Positions 51,030 to 61,396 of a stretch of DNA of 64,000 bases are shown one piece after another. The translations under genes and the position numbers were made by a program. The notes under the pieces were generated by a model. That model was not told the DNA's origin and did not search any database. It saw nothing but the letters and a program-made list of their open reading frames with translations. Source of the stretch: Akanthomyces muscarius. Lineage: Eukaryota; Ascomycota; Sordariomycetes; Hypocreales; Cordycipitaceae. The stretch is from assembly GCF_028009165.1 (NCBI RefSeq), contig NW_026611615.1, positions 558,001 to 622,000 of the forward strand, written 5' to 3'. How positions within the stretch are numbered: position 1 is the first letter of the stretch; every line of letters starts with the position of its first letter.

Positions 51030-53711
51030 CTAAACCTTTACCCACATCTCGGGAGTCAGCTTAATGTTCAACTGCTGGCCATCATACACCCAGTCCTTGA
51101 TTTCCTGCTTAACAGAGAGTGATGTATGTGCTCCCGAGCAGATTCCGTATACCGTCACTTCTACAGATGAATGTGTTAGTCGCTTTCCATCAGAGAAGCA
51201 GGTTCGCTGTCAAGGTTTAGTTCTTTTCTTACCGCTAGGCAGCACCGCGTCGTTTCCGCCTTCACTCGAGATACCCACAAGCTCAACTTTTGGAACGGGG
51301 ACGAGCTTGGTGCTGTAAGCCTTCTTTAGATCGATGTCGACGGTGAACACTTCCCGGCGAGAAGGATGGCGAGCGAGCAGAAACCTGCCCTCGCCCACCT
51401 TGGCGTATAGGTTGTTGTCAGTTCCAGCCCAGTTTGCATCGGCGATGTGCAGATTGATGTCGAGGCTTTGGAAATGGCTACATAGAGGCTTAGCAGCCCA
51501 GTTTTTGGTGTCAACATTGTCGGCCCAGGCCTGCCAGTCCCTGTTATACTGGAACCGGCCTGGCTCGGTAGGCTTGGCCTGCAATTCCTTGTTAAGGGAG
51601 GCGAACTTGTCGAGCACAATGTCGATCCCGGAGCCTGCGCATCGTGCCTTTAGCGTGATCCCTAGAGGGTAATTAGCTGTCAATTCCCAACAAAGAGAAG
51701 CGCGCAGCGATCCTACCAAAGACATCCCAGGGGTCTCCTCCAAACCAATGGTCTGTAATCTCATCAAGAAGGCGGAGTCTTTTGATCTGGTCAAGCGCAA
51801 CAGTCTCCATTCCAAAAATGTCCACCATGTCAATCTCCTGATAAGTCTTGTAGCCTGGCGAGGGGCCTTCCACTATGACGTGTGGCTTCTGCCCCGCGCC
51901 CTTGAAGTCCAGCTTGATCTTATCGTACGTTCCCGATCCATAATTGTTAGCCAGCTCAAAGTCAAAGGACAACTTATCCACACGAGCGCAGAGTGCCTTT
52001 TCACTTTCTGGGGCCCATTCCCATCGCTCGGGTGCCGCATCTAGTTTGAGCGTGTTGCAAAGAAAGGAAGCGACCTTGTCATTGAATTTGGGGCGCGACT
52101 GATAGAGATCAACGCCGTGGTGACCACCTTCGAAGTACTCGCCCTGGCACTCAGGTTTCCTGAAATTTTAATCGTGTCAGTCTTCATGTGACTAGCCGGC
52201 AAAAACAAGCTCACTTACAAATAAAAACGGCAAATGCCGGCAGTGTCGTGCACCTTCACGCCAGATACGTTGTCCTTGTACTCCTGCGGCACGGCGACTT
52301 CAACGTGTCAGTTGTAAAACTAGAACAGTTTCAATCAGGAAGGAACCTACCGCACTTGCCGCGGGGGGCTTTGATGGTGGTGCAAGGTGGGTTGAGATGG
52401 CTATTCTTGCAAATATCAACATCTAGCTGCGCACCTGAGGCCGTGGCAGTTAGTCAACTTGTTCTTGTCTCAAGTCTTTTGGCCTATTGAATGTGATTCC
52501 TTTACCTTTTTCCTGTGTCTTCTTTCTGAAACCTGAAAGTATCTTGCAGCAACCCTGTTTACTGGCCACTGCTTGAAGCGTGTCAACTCAAATCCAAGTA
52601 TTAGAATTATGTAAGTTGCTTACCTCTGCGAGCTCTCTGATCAACCCTCAGGTTTGATCTACCCAAATGCGACCCGAAGCCTGTGACTGAGGGACACCCA
52701 ACAGGGTTGATATCTCTCAGAAGCTCCTGTAGCATCTGGTTGCCATCGGGAAAGAGTCGGTCGAGTTCTTGAGCTCCCATGTCGATATAATGCTGCAAAA
52801 GGCTCCCGACTTTATTGGCAGTTGTTAGCACAAACACTACAAGGCGAATCAAATCCCTCGAAATATCCGCCAGGGCTCTTACCTTGGGCATCTGCTGCTT
52901 CCGGCGGCGCAGGATGGTCCGGCCCGGGAACATCGTCCCTAGGGGCATACTGTGTGAAGCTAGGCGGAAATCCACCGTATAGTTCGAACACGCCAGGAGT
53001 CTGGTCCATGAAACGGTCCGCTGCGCTGAACAGGCGGCGTGGAGGAGTGGTTTCATTGGACTCGTTGTCAGAGTTGCTGCTGTCCGAATCGGTGTTATTC
53101 GAATCACCAGCTAGAATGCCTGGAAAGGTGGTGCTAACGCGGCATCTAGAGTCATTTGGCCCTCTTTCGTATGTTTCGGCGTCATACTCAGGATTATCGA
53201 TCCAGGACGCTTCATCAACTCTGTTGTCGGTAGTGTCTCTCATTCGTGTATATCTTCGAATCTGTCTCCAGTGGATTCCGCCAAGCGCCATAACTTCGCC
53301 TTCGCTGAAATCGTTGTCCAGAATGTTTGGTGTTGCACGAATTTCGTAAAGCCATTGGCCATACGTTTCTGCTGTAGGCTGCCCTAGTGCCGTCGAAACA
53401 TAGGCGGTCCTAAAGACGAAATGGGGCTCGTCGAAGTCGTCTAGCCCGCAACCGTTTGGACCAGCAGTATAGTGTCGATCAAGGTCGAAAGATGGATCAT
53501 AGTCCTCCCAGCCGTCGCCTTGTGGCTGGAATCCGCCGGTTCCACGAATGTCTCGGGGTGATCTTCCATCACCGCGATAGACGAAGCCTTTTTGGTTCGG
53601 AGGGGTTTGTCTCAGGACAAGGCTCTCCTTTGGGAGGATACTGGCAGACCCAGAGCTAAGGCAAGAGAGCCATAGGACTTCGCTCAGTGTAACAAAGTTA
53701 CACCAACGCAT
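51030..53711 (-). CDS. Heat-labile-enterotoxin-A-like ADP-ribosyltransferase, secreted
   Basis: Multi-exon gene. The first coding block (53711 to about 52860) starts with a signal peptide and an N-terminal ADP-ribosyltransferase domain of the heat-labile enterotoxin alpha-chain family: YRGDGR gives the NAD-binding Arg, YVSTALG the Ser/Thr motif, and the EGE before ALGGI the catalytic Glu pair, so the active site looks complete. A Ser/Asp/Asn-rich linker follows. Downstream blocks (about 51990-51720, 51660-51240 and 51190-51030) encode a beta-rich C-terminal part ending at a TAG at 51030-51032. I could not fix the middle exons between 52860 and 52000, so the exon list is incomplete and intactness there is unproven. 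Such genes are expanded in insect-pathogenic Hypocreales; targets and role in infection are largely unknown. An internal exon may be shifted by alternative splicing. Confidence 0.8.
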
Positions 53712-55094
53712 ACTCGCGGCGAGCAGGTGGGATTGGATAGAGTCGTAAGGGTTGATGGTTGGGAAGCGGCTATGGGCGCTACATGAAAGAATGCGTCCCG
53801 AAGGACATTATAAATACTGAGTTCAGATAGCTGCGACGCAGTTGTTAATTTACTCGACATACGTCAATTGATGAGTACTCCGTGATACGTGCACTCCACG
53901 ACTCCGCCTTGATACGAGCAGTGGTGCATTCACGGTTGCCTGAGTCAAGCTTCCAACCCTTGTCTATATCTATAAGAAGTTGCGAACAAATCTCGGTGTT
54001 TGGTACCGGCAGCTCCACAGTGGGATGCGCGATCGTAAGGCACGACAACTGCCGCTCTTAATCGTGCTAGTTATAGTACTTCAAATATAGCACTGACTCG
54101 GTTAGGCAAAGCTTAGACCACCAAACTGAAAGTCATGCCATTTTATATGCGCTTTAATAAAGTATTAAGCCAAGCTGCGGTTAGCAAATAAAGTTAAATT
54201 TGGCGTATGCGCTGCGAAGATAATCTCAGGGGACTCCGCTTCACGTTATAAGCTCTCGGCTCATCCCTCTCTAATTCCTCAACGCCCTAAATTAGCAAGT
54301 TAGGACAAGTCTGTGGCTACGTTGTCACACTAAGGTTGCGTGATCGACGCACTTGATCATAACGCGGAACACCATATCATTAGCCGCAAAGGCGGCCGCG
54401 CCAAGGCTGGAGCAATTTAGAAGTTGATGCAGGTCAGGTCAGGTGCCAAGTATTTGTCCGGAAGAGATGCGTGCACACTTCCTCGTCGCCCACAGAGCTC
54501 TGTCCTAGCCTAGTAGAAGTGTTTCGCCTTACACCATCAGACCTAGATGGAGTGACTGGACAGCTAGCTATGCACAGAAAAATGCTGCTCTCATTTTCTT
54601 TGTTTGGCAGATGATTGTAGATTAGAGCTTGGTTTGTGACCTTCGACATGCATTCTCCTGTTACAGAGAATCTCCATTGTAGTTGATAATGTCACTCTTG
54701 ACCGTCCACAATGCCAGTTTTGACGACTACCCGCGTCTAGTAACCGGCGATATCGTGACACGACGCATAGCAAGAACGTCCTGTTGTTCCCTATTCGTTT
54801 GTGTTCTATTGATTGGTTTTTTTTTTTTTTTTTTGGATGAGTACCCAATACTGTTTTATCCATGCCGATTTTCCAAATGAACTTTGCATCCATCGAGACG
54901 TGTGCGAATATATGGAAATTTCGTTGCGCAGCTGGGCCTACCCTATACTCCCATTCCAGATGCACGGACCACCCACTTGTCGATGCCCTATCTCGCATGC
55001 GCGGGCGCAAAGTAGTTGCACCTCACGCAGCACCAGCTCTCGCACCGCTCGATTCTACCGCGTTCGCTCGCACGAGGCGAAACACATCGACACC
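53712..55094. other. 1.4 kb intergenic stretch
   Basis: Divergent space between the enterotoxin-like gene and TAF6. A 16-base T run lies near 54819-54834. No gene is supported. Confidence 0.4.
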
Positions 55095-56532
55095 ATGGCG
55101 TCCGAAGTGCCCAAGCTTCTGTGGAATGCTGAAAACATCAAGGACGTAGCCGAGTCGGTCGGCATCGGGGCGCTCAACGAGGAGGCCACCAAGGCGCTCG
55201 CGCAGGACGTCGAGTATCGTGTCGGCCAGGTCATCATCGAGAGCCTGCGCCTGATGCGCGCCGCGCGCCGCACGACGCTCACCGTCAACGACGTCTCCCT
55301 CGCCCTGCGCGTCCTCGACGCCGAGCCGCTTTACGGATACGACTCGACAAGACCGTTGCGGTTCGGCGAGGCCAGCCTCGGGCCTGGCCAGCCGCTGTTC
55401 TACATTGACGACGAGGAAGTCGAGTTTGAGAAGCTCATCAACGCGCCACTGCCTAAGGTGCCACGCGACATGAACTTTACAGGTATAAGATGGCGACTCG
55501 GCGGAAATGTCAACAGGCTAACAATTCGTAGCACATTGGCTTGCCATCGAAGGCGTCCAGCCTGCCATCCCCCAGAACCCCACCACGGCCGAGTCGAGGT
55601 CGCAGGACCTGCTGCCCAAGGGCACAGGCGCAAACCCGGCGCTCTCGGCCCTGGCGGGCAACGAAAGCTCGCCGGCGAACCCATCCGTCAAGCACATTGT
55701 CAGCAAGGAGCTCATTCTGTACTTTGACAAGATCCAAGCCGCCATCCTCGACGAGACGCCCGATGAAGAAGTAGTTCGTCTCCGCCAAGCAGCCCTCGGC
55801 TCTGTCCGGGACGACCCTGGCTTGCATCAGCTTGCGCCGTACTTTATCAACTTTATCATGGACCGCGTGACGCACCAGCTCGACGACACCTTTACACTGA
55901 AGCAGATGATGGAACTGACGAATGCTCTTATTGAGAACAAGACGCTGTATCTGGATCCTTATGCTTCCTCGCTTTCTGCCCCGGTGCTGACGTGCTTAAT
56001 GGCGCGGAAGCTGGGCAGTGACGATGGTGTCGATGCGATGAAAGAGCAGTACGAGCTGAGGCAGCTGGCTGCGTCCCTCATCGGTCGCATGGCGCACAAG
56101 TACTCGGCCTCCAACTCGCTACTGCGTCCCAAGCTTACCCGTACTTGCTTGCGCTACTTTCTGGACCCCACGAAGCCTCCCGCGGTCCTGTACGGTGCTG
56201 TGAACGGAATTCTTGAAGCTGGTGGCCCTGAGGCTGTCCGCCTCTTGGTTCTGCGTAATCTCAAGAGCTTCGACTCGGGCATTCTGCAGCCTCTCAAAGA
56301 AAAGTCGGAGGGCTCCATCGAATACGAGATGCTCGTTCAAGGCTTGGTCCAGGCTGTTGCATCTTTGGTCGCGCACATCGACAGTTCTTTACTCAACGGT
56401 GCTGGCTCTGTTACACCTGCTGAGCTTAATGAGCTGAATGAGTTTATCGGACCCATTGTTGGCAATAAAATCGCGTCGTCAAACAACACTCGACTGGTCA
56501 AGACTGTCCTCGAGGCACGTTCTTTTGAGTAA
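55095..56532 (+). CDS. TAF6: TFIID subunit TAF6
   Basis: Two exons, 55095-55482 and 55532-56532 (49-base intron), give 462 residues. The N-terminal histone fold (residues about 6-72: [51 protein letters not shown]) pairs with TAF9. The linker [36 protein letters not shown] is the diagnostic TAF6 motif. Residues 190-370 form the HEAT-repeat C-terminal domain ([22 protein letters not shown]-like [20 protein letters not shown]). It is a nuclear core promoter-recognition factor, also part of SAGA in fungi. The open frame continues upstream of 55095 without benefit; [10 protein letters not shown] is the natural start. A housekeeping gene with no anomaly. Confidence 0.95.
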
Positions 56533-56992
56533 AACTCCTTTGACTTTGGGTATTGGACATTGGCAAGGCGCAACACGGCGTTTACGGAATGAGCATTGTA
56601 TACCGTCGATTTTTGAAGTAGTTAGGTAGAACCGGCCACAGGAAGAGCCGCGGTTGATGCTTTCTGCTTCTCCAACTGAACAATAAAAGAGATTTCTTGC
56701 ACGTCACTTCTCGTAGCAGCATGTGCCTTTGGATATGTGTTTTTGATTTGTGCTAACAAAGGAAATGTGCATTGTGCACGTATTCTAACACGTCAATATA
56801 TGGCCAACCGTCCACGCCATTTTCAACTTCTATAAGCCCCGAATAGTCCGCTCGATGATATCCGTAGTTACACAATTGGCGCGCATGCCACACCGTCGAC
56901 TCCGCCTTCCACTCCCATGTCCAGATCTATGCGAGTATTTCATACAATTAAAACAGGCTCCGCTATTTCCCCTTGTTTTCTGCCAGGCCAAT
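56533..56992. other. Convergent 3' intergenic region
   Basis: 460 bases between the TAF6 and SDHC stops; nothing else seen. Confidence 0.4.
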
Positions 56993-57792
56993 TTACAGGC
57001 CAAAGGCAAGGTAGAGGGTGCTGAGCAGGCTGAGGCCGAGAATGGTGCGCTCACTGGCGCGGATCTGCTTCTTGGCGAAGCCCTTGAGCAAGTCGTAGCT
57101 CAGATGGCGCATGCCGTTGATGAAGTGGAAGACAAAGGGGAAGCCGAGGCCGATCTTGACGAGGCCCTGGACGGCAAAGGGCAGGGCGGCGAAGCCGGCG
57201 ACCAGGCTCTGCGACTCGACGTGGAAGCCGGCGAGGGGCGCAATCAGGTAGGTGAGGAAGTAGGCGTAGGCGGCGCCGGAGAGCGTGCAGCCGGTGATAC
57301 GCGTCCAGGCCGAGGCGGAGAACCAGGTCTGCGAGCGCTTGTAGATGCCAAGATGGGGGGAGATGGGACGCTGCAGGCGCTGCTTGGCGAGGATGTCCTG
57401 GCCCTCGGGAGGCGACAGGTGGGTGGTCTCGATGGGACTAGAAGAGAAAGCAGGCATGTTAGCTTCGAAGAGGGCTCTGGTGATTGATGGCAACGGATTC
57501 GGGATTCGATCTCGAGGGCCTGTCCTGTCCTGTCGTGCTGTCACGGGAGAGCTTACCGAACCTGGGTGGTGGAAATGCGCGCAGCCATGGCCAGACGGGG
57601 CATGTTCTGGCTAAAGGCGGCTGGAAATGAGGGAACAAGAGATTAGCATTGGCCGTCCTATGCCGCGGCTTGCCAATTGACGACGCCAATGAAGGGCACG
57701 AATGGCGCAAAGGCGATGCCGAGCATGTGAGGTCATGTTCGGGGATGCTTACTTCTGCGCATGGCAGCGATGCCGACACGCTGGGCGATCAT
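56993..57792 (-). CDS. SDHC: Succinate dehydrogenase cytochrome b560 subunit
   Basis: Three exons, 57792-57753, 57620-57557 and 57437-56993, give 182 residues; introns are 132 and 119 bases. The first 40 residues (MIAQRVGIAAMRRTAFSQ, basic and Ser/Thr-rich) are a mitochondrial presequence spread over two tiny exons. The mature part has RPISPHLGIYKRSQTWFSASAWTRITGCTLS, the quinone-site signature, and HFINGMRHLSYD, which supplies the heme-ligating His, plus three membrane helices. It anchors complex II in the inner mitochondrial membrane and passes electrons from the iron-sulfur subunit to ubiquinone. Yeast name SDH3. All junctions keep frame and no defect is seen. Confidence 0.94.
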
Positions 57793-59206
57793 GATTGCGG
57801 AATGGCGACGTGGGACGGAGGAAATCGAGTCGTCGATAGGATCGGTCGGTGATGTCGTCAATCTGGCAGAACCCCGGTGGCGTGAGGTCGTGGTGTTGTT
57901 CGTTTCGGTTGGAGAAAGCGCTGGTGATGAGGCTCCCGGTCCACGGGCTGGGTCGGATCCTCGGTTCAAGCTGCGCCAATCAAGCACCGCCAATTCACAA
58001 GCTGGCCCCACGTGACTCTGGCTCTCACGTGCAACGCACCAAAAGCTAGGCCAGGCCCACTCTAGCAGCGAGTCACCCAAGGCGAGAGCTTCTTTTTTTT
58101 TTGCTCTCCTTCTTTTCTTTCTTCTTCTTCAGATAGCAACGAACTCCCGCCGCGAGCGATTCTCGATCCATCAGGCGAAAAGCGACGTGTCGGCAGGGTC
58201 TTTGGACTCGTTGGGCTGTTCGGAGAAGAAAAAAGGTCCTTTCGTTAATCTCGGCATTCGGTTTCTTTCCCGTCTGCGTGCCGTTTCATTCTGAGATCTA
58301 CATTTCAATCTTGCACACGATGCTTCTGTAGACCGTGCCCTTTTTATGATCTGTCATGGCTGCAAGCCCATCTCGGCCGTCGTATTCATTCCGCTGCACA
58401 AGTTGGCCGTAAAGTCTGGACTAAAATATCTCCCAGGGTTCGCTACGAGGAGCCTGATTACTGTATTTTCCCTGGTGTGCATCTAAGTAATCTCAGCTGT
58501 ACCACACTTTTTGAACAAGGAATCACAAGTACCTATGACCTATCAGCAAGCTCTTGCGCAACCGTGGCCGCCCTTCTCATTTACGCCCTCCTCATTTACT
58601 CCGGCGGCGCACGACACTCTTCCCGTCGTGCAGAACGCCATGTTCCATGGCGTGGCCGCCATCAGTACCACATCTCAATCTAGAGCTCTCAAAGAGCCTC
58701 CGGCCGGCATATACCAGTAGACGTGCCCTGACTCACGGGCACTTGATGAAACGCGATTCAGCATCCGGCTCACGATTTCGCCTTTGATTATCCGTACACG
58801 ATGATTACGGAACTCCAACTTATTAGCGGTGTGGTAGCGGCTGTGCGGTAGAGCTGTCTCACAGACTCGAGCCTCCTCAGTCCAGCACTTATTGCTTGCA
58901 CGCCGCGGGGCGAGGTTGGGTGAACTAAAGATCTATATCCGTACCTCTACATTGATAATATCATGTGTAGACCTGGACGTGAGCCGTGATGCCTGCAGTG
59001 GGTGTATCCTGCAGTCTTGGCGCCTAGGTACTCGCAGCTATGTTTCGGCAGCGACATGAGCTGCCATGCTCCAGCCAAGCAGCACCGTCTAAACTCAAGC
59101 CATACAATAAATTGGCCCTGCTGCGGGCCAGGGCTGATACAAAGTGGCGTCCAAAGAGCAGGCCTTTTATGTGTTATTAGTGAAATTGGGCCGTAAGCAC
59201 GACTTA
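57793..59206. other. Promoter of SDHC and gene-free flank of the transposon
   Basis: 1.4 kb. A pyrimidine-rich tract on the plus strand lies at about 58088-58132. Three overlapping short frames at 58477-58787 have no support. Confidence 0.4.
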
Positions 59207-59248
59207 ACGTCGGCCACCCACTTCTTGGCCCTACCCACATCTCGGCGC
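59207..59248 (+). repeat. Left terminal inverted repeat
   Basis: 42 bases, exact reverse complement of 61001-61042; preceded by TA at 59205-59206. Confidence 0.95.
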
Positions 59249-59499
59249 GACACACATCTCATACACCACTTTCTAGAAGCTCCATAACATATCTAAATCA
59301 AGTCATAATAAAAAAGTAAATACACTAGCAGATACAGAATTGACTAAATAATTATTCATCAGCTTCAATTATCGGAATATCGCGCGAGCGTCTAGTCAAT
59401 TGCCTCTTAAGTAGGCTGCGTGTGTTTTTAACGTCTATAATTCCAATAAAGACGGAATTAGGATTAGGATTGATTTTCTTCTTTTTTCTTTGTATTGAT

Positions 59500-60902
59500 A
59501 GCTTTATTGATGCCTTAAGCTTTATATTCTCTCACTCTGAAATAACCAACTAGACTCTTTGGGTATCAAATTGCTTCTTAATCTTCCGTTATATCAGCTT
59601 AATAGTACGCCGGCTTATTAAAGGGTTCGTACTATCGGTAAAAAGGCGTTATAGTGGGTGTTTATTAGAGGGTGTTTTGACCTCTAGTAGGGCTTCCGTG
59701 AGTATTATTTTCGGCTCTAAAGGTGTTATTTTTAGTGTTATTATGACTAGATTAACTAGCAACTTGCTTATTAGTGGCTTCGCCACGTTAACTGGCTATA
59801 ATCTAGACCTTCGCTACCTAGTATAAATATTTTGATTTAATAGACTAGCTGCCCTGGCAATAGTGTAACTTTTAAGAAAAATCCTTTTTCTAATAGGCGA
59901 GGAGTTGTTGTTAGTAGGTCGTTTACTAAGCTCCTTATAATAACAGGCTTTAATTAAGCTAAATATAGCTATATCTAAAGGTTAAAGAACGTGAGAGCTA
60001 TGAGCTGGTAGGAAAAGAAGGTATATATTATGATAATAACATTTATATAAAAATTCTATTATATAATAGCTTCTGTGGCTATTAATAATAAGAAGGCGGC
60101 GCTAGCTTTATGGCGGTTTTATCTCTGGAATAAAGATAGCTTAAAGCTAATAGAGTGCGATTTTATTATTAGTCTAACCTTAGTCTATTGCCTAGAACTT
60201 CTAGTCTCTAAATAGGCCTAGTTCCTTAGGAAACCACTATTCTTAAACGTTCTTACTATTAAAAAGGACTAGCGGAGTAAGGCTCTTCCCTAGTGCTGAG
60301 ATACACTTAAAGATTATGCTCTAATAGTATATTCTAGACTGTTTCTTTAAGGCAATTCTCTTCTATAACGACCCTAGTACTAGGCCGTTCTCTTATTAGC
60401 CTATTATAAGCCTAGTCTTGTCTATATTATATCGGTTACTAGGGAGTATCTTATTAATAGCGCTAATTATTAGAAGCTTAAAGAAACTCTATATAATGTG
60501 AGATAAAGCGCTATTAGCCCTTTAGAAATCAAGTCTCTTGCCTCTTAAGGTCTTAATTTCTGGATTTCTTTAAATAAAACCCTATATCTAGTTCTTACCG
60601 ACTAGTTCTGTATCGCTATTAACTCTAGCTAACTCGCCTACTATCTGCTAGATCTGCTTATAGGTCGGTGGGTTGCTTAGAGCGTCCTGAATTAATATCT
60701 AGCCTCTTAAATCTGCTTCCTATATTGATAGAAGCTTTTATATGCCCTTAAAGGCCTCTTTGCGTGATATTCTGCCCTTTAATCGTTCTTATATTGTTAA
60801 CTACGGTACCTCCTACCGCTATACAGCAATATAGAGTTTTATACCGCTAATTACGTCCTGAATAGCATTTTAAAGGGCCTGTTTGGTATATTTAGGAGGC
60901 AT
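59500..60902 (-). pseudogene. pogo/Fot1-like transposase relic
   Basis: From the ATG at 60902 one minus-strand frame reads MPPKYTKQAL, then stop, then recognisable transposase text interrupted by many TAG/TAA codons: a psq-type helix-turn-helix region, KGRISRKEAFKG, NPPTYKQI, RNPEIKTLRGKR, NRYNIDKTR (the DDE region's first Asp block), GKSLTPLVLFN, KIALY, then LPAHSSHVL-type text with PLDIAIFS and YKELSK. Stops replace codons that are CAG, CAA or TGG in family members (Q or W), the RIP signature. In the second Asp block LLIVDGHGSH reads LLIINSHRS, so the catalytic Asp is lost. The 3' limit is approximate. Confidence 0.85.
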
Positions 60903-61000
60903 TATTATATATATAAAATTTGACGTTAAGATAATTATAATTGCGCGAGAAAACACGGTTCTAGTAATGTAGGTTTGGTGTTGAAGTGGGTGGAATGACG

Positions 61001-61042
61001 GCGCCGAGATGTGGGTAGGGCCAAGAAGTGGGTGGCCGACGT
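61001..61042 (-). repeat. Right terminal inverted repeat
   Basis: 42 bases, exact reverse complement of 59207-59248; followed by TA at 61043-61044. Confidence 0.95.
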
Positions 61043-61396
61043 TATGCCGCACGAATCAGGGTCGGTGGTACACCTGGCAGCCTTGTCCCGCAGGTGAGAG
61101 CCCCGGGCCCTGTGAGAAAAGCCACCAGCTGAAAGGAGACAATGGCAAGCGCGTTTCGCATCCTGTGCCCCAAAATGTACAGCAAGAGCGATCTAGGGGC
61201 TTTGCCATAGCCGTGTGGGATTGGGCGCGGCAACGGATCGTCCCGCAGATGAAGCTTAACTATATATATATATATATAGACTGAAAGACATGGAGCCACC
61301 CAAGCCTCTCTTCCCCCTCTTTCTGTCTTCAAACTACCAAAAATTGTTGGTGATTTACACGCATAGGCTGCGTCTTTGGGCCGCACGCTACTAACC
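61043..61396. promoter_or_regulatory. Calpain gene promoter with TA microsatellite
   Basis: A (TA)9 run at 61261-61278 about 120 bases before the ATG may double as TATA element. The transposon ends only 354 bases from this start codon. Confidence 0.5.

Larger units (their letters stand above)
59207..61042. mobile_element. pogo/Fot1-type DNA transposon, RIP-degraded interior
   Basis: A 1836-base element bounded by perfect 42-base terminal inverted repeats (59207-59248 and 61001-61042; outer end ACGTCGGCCACCC) and flanked by TA on both sides (59205-59206 and 61043-61044), the target-site duplication of the Tc1/mariner superfamily. The interior is strikingly AT-rich compared with all neighbouring genes and full of TpA, as expected after repeat-induced point mutation. 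It carries a minus-strand transposase relic. It lies between SDHC and the calpain gene and interrupts neither. Confidence 0.92.
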
